This document shows, in pieces, positions 19,516 through 28,972 of a stretch of 34,858 nucleotides of DNA. The translations under genes were made by a program, and so were the position numbers. Source of the DNA: an uncultured Pseudorhodobacter sp. (GTDB lineage: Bacteria > Pseudomonadota > Alphaproteobacteria > Rhodobacterales > Rhodobacteraceae); assembly GCA_945957495.1 (NCBI GenBank), contig CAMFLG010000003.1:1-34858 (forward strand), read 5' to 3'. Under the pieces are notes generated by a model, which saw only the letters and a list, made by a program, of their open reading frames with translations, was not told the DNA's origin and ran no database searches. Each line of letters begins with the position of its first letter. Positions within the stretch are counted from its first letter, which is position 1.

Positions 19516-20760
19516 ATGGCGCCCGTGATCGGCATTATCGCAGATGACTTTACCGGCGCGGTCATGGTGGCCGGAATGCTGGAAGGGTTGGACGTGCATT
19601 GCCCCATCCTGTTCCATCCCGATGGCGCCGCCGGGGCCGGGGCCGGGGGCGTTGCGCTGATCGCCGCCGCGCGCAGCCGGACGGTTCCGGTGGAACAGGC
19701 GCTGAGGGAAATCGCCGCCCTGCACGCCGCCCTGACGGCGGCAGGATGCCCCCGCATCGCCTACAAAGCCTGCGCGAGTTTCGATTCCACCGCGCAGGGC
19801 AACATCGGCCCTGCTGCCGATTTTCTGGCAGACAAAGCCGGGCAGCGCCCTGTGCTGCTTAGCGCGGGCTTCCCGCGCTTTGGTGCGACGGTGCATCAGG
19901 GCTATCTGTTTTACCGCAACCGGCTGGTGTCCGACTCGATCAAGCGGCTGGACCCTTTGACGCCGATGGAGGATCCCGATCTGGTGCGGTTTCTGGGCCG
20001 TCAGACGCCGCATGGCTTCGGCCTGATCAACCATGCAACGCTGCATCTTGGCCTGCCTGCGGCGCGGGCGGCATTGCAGGCATTGGTGCAAACGGGCGTG
20101 GGGCATGTCTTGCTGGATGCGTCGGATGATGACGACGTGGCGGTGTCCGCCGATCTGGCGACGGGGCTTGATCTGCCGGTGGTGGCCAGTGATCCACTGA
20201 TTGTGGCTTTGACGCAAAGGCTGGCCGCAGGCGCGCCGCCCGCCCCGCCCGTGCCACCAGTGCCAACCGGGCCGATTGCGGTTCTGGCCGGCAGCACCGG
20301 GCCGGTTGTGATGACGCATCTGACCGCGTTCCGCGCACAGCACCCGGTTCTGACGCTGGACCTGTCGCATCCACAGGGTACGCCTGCATTGGTTGCAGAG
20401 GCATTGAATTGGGCGGCGGCGCAGCGCGGTCCTTTTGCCGTCTCCACGGCGACCGATGCCGAAGGTTTGGCGCGCAGTCAGGCCATGCACGGGCCATTGG
20501 GCGCGGCGCGGTTGGCCGAGGCGGTTCTGGCCGGGGTGGCGGCAGGGCTATACGCGCGCGGCATTCGCCGGTTTGTCGTGGCGGGGGGCGAAACCTCGGG
20601 TGCCGTGGTCGCTGCCCTGGGTCTGACCCGCGCCCGCGCCTTGCCAGAGGGGCGTCTTGGCCTTGGCCAATGTGTGGCTGATGGGGATGCCCCGTTGTGG
20701 CTGTTCCTCAAGCCCGGCAAGCTGGGGGCCGAGGATGTTCTGTTGCAGGCCGTAGCCTGA
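19516..20760 (+). CDS. Four-carbon acid sugar kinase family protein (DUF1537, OtnK-like)
   Basis: IGIIADDFTGAVMVAGML N-terminus, AYKACASFDSTAQGNIGP, C-terminal FVVAGGETSGAVVAALG. Confidence 0.88.
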   Translation: MAPVIGIIADDFTGAVMVAGMLEGLDVHCPILFHPDGAAGAGAGGVALIAAARSRTVPVEQALREIAALHAALTAAGCPRIAYKACASFDSTAQGNIGPAADFLADKAGQRPVLLSAGFPRFGATVHQGYLFYRNRLVSDSIKRLDPLTPMEDPDLVRFLGRQTPHGFGLINHATLHLGLPAARAALQALVQTGVGHVLLDASDDDDVAVSADLATGLDLPVVASDPLIVALTQRLAAGAPPAPPVPPVPTGPIAVLAGSTGPVVMTHLTAFRAQHPVLTLDLSHPQGTPALVAEALNWAAAQRGPFAVSTATDAEGLARSQAMHGPLGAARLAEAVLAGVAAGLYARGIRRFVVAGGETSGAVVAALGLTRARALPEGRLGLGQCVADGDAPLWLFLKPGKLGAEDVLLQAVA

Positions 20761-20776
20761 CCGAAAGGAGACGCCG

Positions 20777-21427
20777 ATGCCGATGGATGAGGAAACCGCA
20801 CGTCAGGCGCTGGTGGCCGCAGCCCAAGACTTGGTGCGGCTGGGGCTGAACAGCGGCACGGTGGGCAACCTTAGCCTGCGGCATGGCGCGGGGCTGTTGA
20901 TCACACCCACGGGAATTGCCCCCGAAGTCATGACCGCCGATCAGATCGTGGCCATGGACAGCGCGGGCAACTGGCAAGGGAAATGGGCGCCGTCTTCGGA
21001 ATGGGACATTCACTTGCGGATTCTGGCCGCGCGGCCGGATGTCGGGGCGGTGATTCACGCCCATCCCGACCATTGCGTTGCGCTGTCCTGTCTGCGCCAG
21101 CCGATCCCCGCCTTTCACTATATGGTGGCGGGGTTTGGTGGCGATGAGGTGCCTTGCGCGGATTATGCCTGTTTCGGCAGCCCAGAGTTGGCTGAAACCG
21201 TCGTCGCGGCGCTGGGCGCGCGGCTGCACGGTTGTCTGATGGCCAATCACGGCATGGTGGCGACGGGGACAGACCTTGCCACCGCGCTGGCCCGGACGGC
21301 AAAGCTGGAAACGCTGGCGCGGCAATTCCTGCTAGCGCGCGTGCTGGGTGCCCCTGTCCTGTTGACGCAAGCCGAGATGGCCGCCGTCAAGAACCGATAC
21401 AAAAGTTACGGCAAACAGCCCGGCTGA
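20777..21427 (+). CDS. Class II aldolase/adducin family protein (OtnC/fuculose-phosphate-aldolase-like)
   Basis: LGLNSGTVGNLSLRHGAGLLITPTGIAPE and VIHAHPDHCVALSCL metal-binding His motif, CLMANHGMVATG. Confidence 0.9.
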   Translation: MPMDEETARQALVAAAQDLVRLGLNSGTVGNLSLRHGAGLLITPTGIAPEVMTADQIVAMDSAGNWQGKWAPSSEWDIHLRILAARPDVGAVIHAHPDHCVALSCLRQPIPAFHYMVAGFGGDEVPCADYACFGSPELAETVVAALGARLHGCLMANHGMVATGTDLATALARTAKLETLARQFLLARVLGAPVLLTQAEMAAVKNRYKSYGKQPG

Positions 21428-21431
21428 TCCG

Positions 21432-22703
21432 TCAGACCGCGCTGCGCCACAACTCTGTCAGCAACCGCAGCGACAGCACAGCCTGTTCCAGATGCGGCAT
21501 ATGTCCGCAATCAGCCAGCGCGTGCAGCGCCACCGCGCCGGGTAAATCGCGCGTGGTGGCGAAAGGCAGGATGCGGTCCTGCCGCCCAAAGATCACCCGC
21601 ACCGGCAGGCTCAGACGTGCCAGATCGGCCCGGATCGACAGGATCTGCGTGGCGTCGGGTAGAAAGCGGTCGGCAAACGCCGCCATCGCGGCGGTCAACC
21701 CGTCGTCCTGCCGTTGCGCGGCCACGGTTTTCACAAAAGCCTCGCTGATCACCGCAGGGTCATGCACCAGCCGCTCAAGCCAGGGTCGCAGGCTGGCGGC
21801 GCTGCGCGCGCGCAGAATGCCATTAGTGAAGGGGGCGTCGATTTCGGGGCCAAGCCCGGCAGGCGCGAACAGGCACAGCCCGCGCACGTCCAACCCGCCC
21901 CGCGCGGCAATCCGCGCCGCGACCGCGCCACCCAATGAATGACCGGCCAGTACCAGTGGCCCTGTGACATGCGCCGCAATCGACGCCTCGACCAGCGTGC
22001 ACAGCACCTCTATATCTGCCGGAATGGCGCGCGGCGAGGCACCATGGCCGGGCAGATCAAGCGCCAGAACCGGGAAGTCTGCCCGCGCCCCGGCAAACAG
22101 CCCGCGCCAGTTGTTCAGATCACCGCTGAACCCATGCAACAAGACAACCGGAACCCCGCTGCCACGCCGCAGCCAGACAGCGTTCAGGCTTTGGGCGTCG
22201 GGCGCCGGGGCAGGGCGGGCGCCCCGCGCGACCAACCCATCCAGATGCGCCATCACATCGGTCTTTTGCACCCGGCCACGCGGCCCGGTGCCGGTCAACC
22301 CGGTCAGATCCAGTCCGCGTTCCCGGGCGATCCGCCGCGCCAGCGGCGTGGGGTTGGGCAAACGCGCGGCCCGCGCCGTCAACGGCGGGGCTGGGGCGCG
22401 GACGGGTGCCGCAACCGTTGCAGGGCGCGCAGCCGTATCAGTCGGAGTGGCCGCAACAAGCACCTCATCCGTGGCAAGAATCTGCGCCACCGTCGCGCCA
22501 ACATCCACCTCGGCGCCTTCGGGGCTCAGATGCCGGATCACGCCGCTGGCCGGGGATTCAACCTCGACCGCGGCCTTGTCATTCTCGATCTCGAACAGGA
22601 CATCGCCCGCCGTGACGGTCGCTCCATCATCAACCAGCCAGCGGCTGATGCGCCCGGTCTGCATTTCAAGGCTGACCTTTGGATAAAGCACTGGAACGGG
22701 CAT
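21432..22703 (-). CDS. AcoC-like dihydrolipoamide acyltransferase-type E2: lipoyl domain + E3-binding domain + alpha/beta hydrolase
   Basis: Lipoyl motif EIENDKAAVEVESPASG, PSBD-like PLARRIARERGLDLTGLTGTGPRGRVQKTDV, then VVLLHGFSGDLNNW and LAGHSLGGAVAARIA alpha/beta-hydrolase motifs. Confidence 0.9.
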   Translation of the reverse strand: MPVPVLYPKVSLEMQTGRISRWLVDDGATVTAGDVLFEIENDKAAVEVESPASGVIRHLSPEGAEVDVGATVAQILATDEVLVAATPTDTAARPATVAAPVRAPAPPLTARAARLPNPTPLARRIARERGLDLTGLTGTGPRGRVQKTDVMAHLDGLVARGARPAPAPDAQSLNAVWLRRGSGVPVVLLHGFSGDLNNWRGLFAGARADFPVLALDLPGHGASPRAIPADIEVLCTLVEASIAAHVTGPLVLAGHSLGGAVAARIAARGGLDVRGLCLFAPAGLGPEIDAPFTNGILRARSAASLRPWLERLVHDPAVISEAFVKTVAAQRQDDGLTAAMAAFADRFLPDATQILSIRADLARLSLPVRVIFGRQDRILPFATTRDLPGAVALHALADCGHMPHLEQAVLSLRLLTELWRSAV

Positions 22704-22719
22704 GTCGTCTCCTTTGGGG

Positions 22720-23559
22720 TCAAGTGGCCACAAGGGCCGGGGCAGCAGGGGTAACGGGCGCGCCGTTCAATCGGGCGCGCAGGTTTTTGACCGTTTCAAC
22801 CAGATCCGGGCCGATGCGCGAAATGCAGGTTTCCCGGGGGATGATATCCACGATGCCGCCGCAGGTGATCGCCACCAATGGCGAGCCATCGGTGGGGCGG
22901 AAGGCAACGCCGACCGCGTTGATATAGCTGTACCAGGTGCCATAGGTGCCAACGAAGCCCCGCGTCGCATAGCTTTCGATCGCGTCATCGACGGCGGCGC
23001 GGATCTGGCGTTCCTGCGCAGGCTCTTTCGCAGCGATCTGGTTCAGAACATCGGCGCGGATATCGGCACCCATTTCTGCCAGATAGGCCAAACCCATCGC
23101 CGTGCGCCAGATTGGCAGGCGCGAACCGACATTCAGCCGCAGCGAAACCGGGCTTTGTGACCGGCAGTTGGCCAGATACACCATCTCCAGCCCGTCGCGG
23201 GTGCCAAGCGCCGTCGCAACGCCTGAACGGTCGGCAAGCACCTGCATCAAGGGGCCCGCCATATGCACGACAGCGCTGGAACTCAGCGCAGTGTAACCCA
23301 GCGAAACCGTTGCCGGGCCAATGCTATAGCGGCCAAGCTGCGTGTCGTAGTGCAGATAGCCAAGCGATACGAGCGCCGCTGTCAGCCGTGAAACGGTGGC
23401 CTTCGGCAGGCCGGTCCGCTCCAGCAGTTCCTGATTGCCAAGGGTGGTATCATTCGCCGTAAAGCAGCGCAGGATGTCCAGCCCGCGCGTCAGCGAGGCG
23501 GCCGCATTGCTGGCATCCGCCGATTCTGTTCCCTCGACAGGGATGGCCCGTTTCCTCAT
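22720..23559 (-). CDS. IclR-family transcriptional regulator
   Basis: ASLTRGLDILRCFTANDTTLGNQELLERTGLPKATVSRLTAALVSLGYLHYD HTH and IclR effector-domain pattern; long upstream extension of the ORF judged non-coding. Confidence 0.93.
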   Translation of the reverse strand: MRKRAIPVEGTESADASNAAASLTRGLDILRCFTANDTTLGNQELLERTGLPKATVSRLTAALVSLGYLHYDTQLGRYSIGPATVSLGYTALSSSAVVHMAGPLMQVLADRSGVATALGTRDGLEMVYLANCRSQSPVSLRLNVGSRLPIWRTAMGLAYLAEMGADIRADVLNQIAAKEPAQERQIRAAVDDAIESYATRGFVGTYGTWYSYINAVGVAFRPTDGSPLVAITCGGIVDIIPRETCISRIGPDLVETVKNLRARLNGAPVTPAAPALVAT

Positions 23560-23612
23560 TCTTCCCCTCCAGTCCAAGTCAGGTCTTCTGCCGTCACCGG
23601 GGTCCGTCGCCA

Positions 23613-23637
23613 ATAAATGAAACTTAATTTCATTTAT
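23613..23637. promoter_or_regulatory. Inverted repeat ATAAATGAAA-CTTAA-TTTCATTTAT, candidate IclR-family operator
   Basis: Perfect 10-bp arms with 5-nt spacer between divergent IclR (start 23559) and DppB-like (start 23732) genes; matches the remembered KdgR (IclR family) box layout AATGAAA-N5-TTTCATT. Confidence 0.75.
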
Positions 23638-23731
23638 GTTGACGCCCGCATCCGCTCTTGTCAATACTAACTGGCAGAGAGTGCGCCTTGGCACAAGAAA
23701 CGCCCCATGCGGCCACCGGGAAGGACAAGTC

Positions 23732-24745
23732 ATGACCCGATACATCCTGCGCCGTCTGCTTGCGATGCCTTTCCTTGTGCTTGGGGTGGTGACACTGGCC
23801 TTCCTGCTGACCTCTGTGACCAAGGGCGATCCGTTGACGGCCATTGTTTCGGACAGACAGATGAACAACCCCGAGGTTGTGGCGGCGGCAAAGGCGAAAT
23901 GGGGCCTCGATCGCAGCCTGCCAGAGCGGTACATCATCTACGTCGGCAACCTGCTTCAGGGCGATATGGGAACCTCGTTCATCACCCGGCGCCCGGTGGC
24001 GCAGGATGTGATGTACCGCCTGCCCGCGACGATGGAACTGGTGATTGCCGCCATGATCATCGGATCGCTGATGGGGGTCAGTCTGGGGGTGTTGGCGGCC
24101 TATTTCCGCAACACGGTGATTGACCACGCCGCACGGGTTTTCGCGCTGTTCGGCTCTTCGATCCCGGTGTTCTGGATGGGGCTTGCGTTGCTCTACCTCT
24201 TTTCGGTGCATTGGGGGGTGCTGCCCGGGCCGGGGCGCATTGATGCCCGCGCCACCCTGCCACCCACTGTCACCGGCTTTCTGACCATCGACACCCTGCT
24301 TGCAGGGGACGTGCCGCTGTTCTTCAACGCGCTGTGGCATCTGATTCTGCCGGCCTTCGTGCTGGGATGGGCCGTCGCGGGAACGATCTCGCGGCTGGTG
24401 CGGGCCAACATGCTGGAAATCCTGTCGCGCGAATTCATCATGACCGCCCGCGCCAAAGGTGCGGGAGAGTTGCGCGTCGTCACCCGCCACGCCCTGCGCA
24501 ACACCATGGTGCCGACCTTGACGGTGATCGGCTATTCCTTTGCGTATTTGCTGACCGGCGCGGTGCTGACCGAAACGATCTTCTCCTGGCCGGGGATGGG
24601 ATCTTATGCGGTCGATGCGGCACGCGGCCTTGATTTTCCCGCGATCATTGGCGTGACCATCGTGGGCGGCGTGATCTTTCTTGTGACCAACCTGTTGACC
24701 GACATCGCCTATGTTGTCGCCAACCCGCGCGTCCGGCTGGGCTGA
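23732..24745 (+). CDS. Peptide/nickel-type ABC transporter permease (DppB-like)
   Basis: MTRYILRRLLAMPFLVLGVVTLAFLL N-terminus, SREFIMTARAKGAGELRVVTRHALRNTMVPTLTVIG EAA-loop. Confidence 0.94.
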   Translation: MTRYILRRLLAMPFLVLGVVTLAFLLTSVTKGDPLTAIVSDRQMNNPEVVAAAKAKWGLDRSLPERYIIYVGNLLQGDMGTSFITRRPVAQDVMYRLPATMELVIAAMIIGSLMGVSLGVLAAYFRNTVIDHAARVFALFGSSIPVFWMGLALLYLFSVHWGVLPGPGRIDARATLPPTVTGFLTIDTLLAGDVPLFFNALWHLILPAFVLGWAVAGTISRLVRANMLEILSREFIMTARAKGAGELRVVTRHALRNTMVPTLTVIGYSFAYLLTGAVLTETIFSWPGMGSYAVDAARGLDFPAIIGVTIVGGVIFLVTNLLTDIAYVVANPRVRLG

Positions 24746-24748
24746 CCG

Positions 24749-25603
24749 ATGACCACAAATCCGCTTCATCCCCCCGTTGCCCCGCGCCGCCTGACCCGCC
24801 CGCGCTGGCTGTCGCTGCCGCTGATGGTCGGAGCCGCAATTGTCGGGTTCTGGCTGCTGACCACGTTCGCCGCGCCCTGGATGTCGTCCTATGACCCGTT
24901 GGAAATGGTTGCCCGCCGCCTGCAACCCCCCAGTTGGGAGCATTGGCTGGGCACCGATGCGCTGGGCCGCGATGTCCTCAGCCGTACCCTGCACGGCGCG
25001 CGCCATTCGCTGCCCATCGCGGTCACGGTGGTGGCGGTTGCCGTGGCGATCGGCGCGACTTTGGGCGCGCTGGCCGGATTTCTGGGCGGGTTTGCCGATA
25101 CGGCGATCATGCGGCTGGTCGATGTCACCCTGTCGTTTCCGCCGATGTTGCTGGCGATGGCGGTGGCGGCCTCGCTGGGGCCGGGCCTGGAAAACGCTGC
25201 CATTGCCATGGTGATCGTCTGGTGGCCCGTCTATGCCCGCCTGATGCGCGCCCAGGTGCTGGAGGTGCGCGAACGTGAGCATGTCGAGGCCGCCGTAGCC
25301 AGCGGCGCCACCCGGGCAAGGGTGCTGACCAAGCACATCCTGCCGCTATGCTGGACCCCGGTGCTGATCAGCGCAACGATGGATCTGGGGCAGGTGATCC
25401 TGCTGGCGGCGTCGCTGTCCTTCATCGGGCTGGGGGCAACCCCGCCCACGCCGGAATGGGGCTCGATGATCTCGGAAGGGGCATCGCAGTTCTATTCCTG
25501 GTGGGTGGCACTTGGCCCCGGCCTTGCCATCCTGACCATCGTTCTGGGCTTCAACTTCGTCGGGGACGGCCTGCACGACTACTTTGATCCGAGGTCGAAA
25601 TGA
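24749..25603 (+). CDS. Peptide/nickel-type ABC transporter permease (DppC-like)
   Basis: HWLGTDALGRDVLSRTLHGARHSLPIAV, AAVASGATRARVLTKHILPLCWTPVLI EAA-loop, C-terminal [18 protein letters not shown]. Confidence 0.95.
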   Translation: MTTNPLHPPVAPRRLTRPRWLSLPLMVGAAIVGFWLLTTFAAPWMSSYDPLEMVARRLQPPSWEHWLGTDALGRDVLSRTLHGARHSLPIAVTVVAVAVAIGATLGALAGFLGGFADTAIMRLVDVTLSFPPMLLAMAVAASLGPGLENAAIAMVIVWWPVYARLMRAQVLEVREREHVEAAVASGATRARVLTKHILPLCWTPVLISATMDLGQVILLAASLSFIGLGATPPTPEWGSMISEGASQFYSWWVALGPGLAILTIVLGFNFVGDGLHDYFDPRSK

Positions 25604-26601
25604 GCATGGAACCCCAGGTGCCACCGTTGTTTCAGGTGGAAGGGCTGCGCGTCGCCTTTGGTCGCGATGGGCAGCTATATGAGGCGGTGCGTGGCATCAG
25701 CCTGCATGTAGACCCGGGCGAAGTGCTGGGCATCGTGGGCGAATCCGGTTCGGGGAAATCAGTAGGCATGTTGGCGGCCTTGGGCCTGCAACCCGAAGGC
25801 GCGCGCGTGTCGGGTTCTGTGCGCTTCAAGGGCCAGGAACTGGTCGGCATGCCCCGCAGCCAGTTGCGCAAACTGCGTGGCGCGCGGATTGCGATGATCT
25901 TTCAAGACCCGCTGTCCTCGCTGAACCCGGTGATGACGGTGGGCGATCAGATCATCGAGGCGGTGCGGCTGCACCATCCCGATATGTCGCGCAAGGCAGC
26001 AATGGGGCGGGCGCTGGACCTTTTGGCGCTGGTCGCCATTCCGCAGCCTGATCGCCGGGTCAAACAATACCCCCACGAATTTTCCGGCGGGATGCGCCAG
26101 CGGGTGATGATCGCCATGGCCATGGCCAATGATCCCGATCTGCTGATCGCGGATGAGCCGACCACGGCGCTGGATGTCACCGTTCAGGCGCAGATCATGG
26201 AGGTTCTGGCCGATCTGCAAGATCGCCTGAAACTGGGCCTGATCCTGATCACGCATGATCTGGGCGTGCTGGCGGGCCATGCTGACCGCGTGGCGGTGGT
26301 TTACGCCGGGCAGGTGGTGGAACAGGCGGGGGTGGATGATCTGTTCGCCCGACCGGGCCACCCCTACACCCGTGGCCTGATCGCCTCGATCCCCAATATG
26401 GCGGCGGAAAGCGAGCGGCTGTTTTCCATCGACGGCACACCGCCGGTCTTGGGCAAGCTGCCGACCGGATGCGCCTTTCATCCGCGCTGTCGTCACGCCC
26501 GCGAGATCTGCCGCAGTCTGGCCCCACAGGCGCAAACGGCGGGCGCGGGCCACAGCGCCGCCTGCCATTTCGCCTTTGCCACGCCGGAGGCTGCACCATG
26601 A
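25600..26601 (+). CDS. Peptide-type ABC transporter ATP-binding protein (DppD/OppD-like)
   Basis: GESGSGKSV Walker [60 protein letters not shown]-terminal [11 protein letters not shown]. Confidence 0.96.
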   Translation: MSMEPQVPPLFQVEGLRVAFGRDGQLYEAVRGISLHVDPGEVLGIVGESGSGKSVGMLAALGLQPEGARVSGSVRFKGQELVGMPRSQLRKLRGARIAMIFQDPLSSLNPVMTVGDQIIEAVRLHHPDMSRKAAMGRALDLLALVAIPQPDRRVKQYPHEFSGGMRQRVMIAMAMANDPDLLIADEPTTALDVTVQAQIMEVLADLQDRLKLGLILITHDLGVLAGHADRVAVVYAGQVVEQAGVDDLFARPGHPYTRGLIASIPNMAAESERLFSIDGTPPVLGKLPTGCAFHPRCRHAREICRSLAPQAQTAGAGHSAACHFAFATPEAAP

Positions 26602-27611
26602 CCGCCCAACACCCCCCGCTTCTAAGCGTTCGTAATCTGGTCAAGCGTTTTCCGGTCAAGGGTGGCTTGCTGATTGAACGCGATGTCGGACACGTCAATG
26701 CGGTGGCCGACGTGTCTTTTGATCTGGCCGCAGGCGAAACCCTCGGGCTGGTGGGGGAATCCGGTTGCGGCAAATCCACGCTGGGTCGCTGCCTGTTGCG
26801 CCTGATCGAACCCAGCAGCGGCCAGACCCTGTTTCACGGGCAGGATATCAACACGCTGCCCGCCCCGCAGATGCGCGCCCTGCGGCGCAAGATTCAGCTG
26901 GTGTTTCAAGACCCCTATGCCTCGCTTCACCCACGCATGACGGTGTCGCAGAACATTGCCGAACCCTTGCGTATCAGCGATCTGTCACTGGCCGATCGCA
27001 GCCGCAGGGTGGCAGAGATGCTGGATCTGGTGCAACTGAACCCCGAACACGGCACACGCTATCCGCATGCCCTGTCGGGCGGACAGCGCCAGCGCGTCGT
27101 GATCGCCCGCGCCCTTGCGCTGCGGCCCGAACTGCTGGTGCTGGACGAACCGGTTTCGGCGTTGGACGTGTCGGTGCAGGCTGGGGTGCTGAACCTGCTG
27201 AAAGACGTGCAGACAGAGCTTGGCACGGCCTTCCTGTTCATCGCGCATGATCTGTCGGTGGTGCAGCACATCAGCCAACGGGTCGCGGTGATGTATCTGG
27301 GCAAGATCGTTGAAATCGCGCCAAAACGGCTTTTGTATTCGGCGCCGCTGCATCCCTATACGCAGGCGCTGATGTCGGCGGTGCCTTTGGCCGATCCGCC
27401 GCGCGAAAGGGCGCGGGCGCGGCTGGTGCTGAAAGGCGATGTGCCCAGCCCGATCAACCCGCCGTCGGGCTGCCGTTTCCGAACGCGCTGCCCCATCGCC
27501 CAGCCCCGCTGCGCCGAGGAGGAGCCGGCGCTTACCATGGGCCCGGGCGGTCATGCGGTTGCCTGCCATTTTCCAAGCGCCCGCGAAACGGGCCTGGCCA
27601 TCAGCGCCTGA
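26598..27611 (+). CDS. Peptide-type ABC transporter ATP-binding protein (DppF/OppF-like)
   Basis: [77 protein letters not shown]. Confidence 0.96.
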   Translation: MTAQHPPLLSVRNLVKRFPVKGGLLIERDVGHVNAVADVSFDLAAGETLGLVGESGCGKSTLGRCLLRLIEPSSGQTLFHGQDINTLPAPQMRALRRKIQLVFQDPYASLHPRMTVSQNIAEPLRISDLSLADRSRRVAEMLDLVQLNPEHGTRYPHALSGGQRQRVVIARALALRPELLVLDEPVSALDVSVQAGVLNLLKDVQTELGTAFLFIAHDLSVVQHISQRVAVMYLGKIVEIAPKRLLYSAPLHPYTQALMSAVPLADPPRERARARLVLKGDVPSPINPPSGCRFRTRCPIAQPRCAEEEPALTMGPGGHAVACHFPSARETGLAISA

Positions 27612-27637
27612 AGACGCGATCCGGGGAGGATTACGAA

Positions 27638-28882
27638 ATGCAGACTTTGCCACTGGAAGGCCTGAAAGTGCTGGACCTGACGCGGGTTCTGGCCGGGCCT
27701 TGGGCGACGATGAGCCTTTCCGACCTTGGCGCCGAGGTGTGGAAGATCGAAAACATCAAGGGCGGCGATGATACCCGCGCCTGGTCGGTGCCCAATTACA
27801 AGGGTGTCAGCACCTATTACCTCTGCGCCAACCGCGGCAAACACAGCATCGCGCTGGATCTGAAATCGCCCCAAGGCAAACAGATCATCCTGGATCTGGC
27901 CGCCAAGGCCGATGTTGTAGTCGAAAATTTTCGCGCCGGAACCGTTGATCGTCTGGGCATCGGCTATGAGGATCTGCGCAGGATCAATCCCGGGATCGTC
28001 TACTGTTCGATCTCTGGTTACGGCCAGACCGGGCCGGAACGCACTCGCCCCGGCTATGATTTCATCATGCAAGCCGAAAGCGGGCTGATGTCGATCACCG
28101 GGGCCACAGATGGCCCGCCGAACCGCCTGGGCGTGGCCTTTACCGATGTGGTGGCGGGGATGGTGGCGACGCAGTCGATCCTGTCGGCACTGTACCAGCG
28201 CCGCGCTACCGGTTTGGGTCAGTATATCGACGTGGCACTGCTCGACTCTACGCTCAACCTGTTGATCAATGTCGGGTCGGCCTATCTGAATGGCGGCACG
28301 GAAACCCGGCGCTACGGCAATGCCCATCCGACGGTTGTGCCCTATCAGTTGTTCCGCGCCAGTGACGGGGATTTTGCCTTGGCAGTCGGCAATGACCGCA
28401 TGTTCGCCGATTTCTGCAACCGGGTGATCTTGCAACCAGACCTTGCTGCCGATCCGCGTTTTGCCAACGCCTATCTGCGCGCCTTGCACCGGCAAGAGTT
28501 GCTGGATTTGCTGCAGGCCATTATTGTCACCCAAACGGCCAGCCACTGGATCGACGCTTGCCTTGCGGCCGAGGTGCCCGCCGGGCCGGTCAAGACCGTG
28601 GCCGAGGCTTTGCAGTCGCCGTCGGTGGTCGAACGGGGGGTCATCCAGACGCTTGATCACCCCGAACTTGGCCCAATCTCGCTGATCCGGCCCGCGCAGG
28701 GGTTGGCGGCCCAGCAGGGGCAAATCCCCAAACCGCCGCCGATGCTGGGTGAAGACACCCGCCATGTGCTGCGCAATGTTCTTGGGATGGACGATGAACA
28801 CATCAACGCGCTAGAGGCTGCGGGCGTCGTGGCCTCGCGCGCAACCGCACCGCCCCCCGGAAAAAAGGCGGTCTCTGCATGA
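27638..28882 (+). CDS. CaiB/BaiF-type (class III) CoA transferase
   Basis: [96 protein letters not shown]. Confidence 0.94.
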   Translation: MQTLPLEGLKVLDLTRVLAGPWATMSLSDLGAEVWKIENIKGGDDTRAWSVPNYKGVSTYYLCANRGKHSIALDLKSPQGKQIILDLAAKADVVVENFRAGTVDRLGIGYEDLRRINPGIVYCSISGYGQTGPERTRPGYDFIMQAESGLMSITGATDGPPNRLGVAFTDVVAGMVATQSILSALYQRRATGLGQYIDVALLDSTLNLLINVGSAYLNGGTETRRYGNAHPTVVPYQLFRASDGDFALAVGNDRMFADFCNRVILQPDLAADPRFANAYLRALHRQELLDLLQAIIVTQTASHWIDACLAAEVPAGPVKTVAEALQSPSVVERGVIQTLDHPELGPISLIRPAQGLAAQQGQIPKPPPMLGEDTRHVLRNVLGMDDEHINALEAAGVVASRATAPPPGKKAVSA

Positions 28883-28972
28883 TCGGCACCTGCCTCATGG
28901 CTGGCCTGCGCATCCCCTTCCGGCGGCGCGCCGACGCCATACCACTTGTCTTTGAACCTGTATGAGGGCCGC

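Noticed and set aside
23560-23937. N-terminal extension of the IclR ORF up to 23937
   Set aside because: Would cover the divergent promoter, the palindromic operator and the DppB start; the IclR fold starts after MRKRAIPVEG at 23559.
23630-25336. 568 aa minus-strand ORF opposite DppB/DppC
   Set aside because: Antisense shadow of two permease genes; H/Q/R/G-rich without domain signal.
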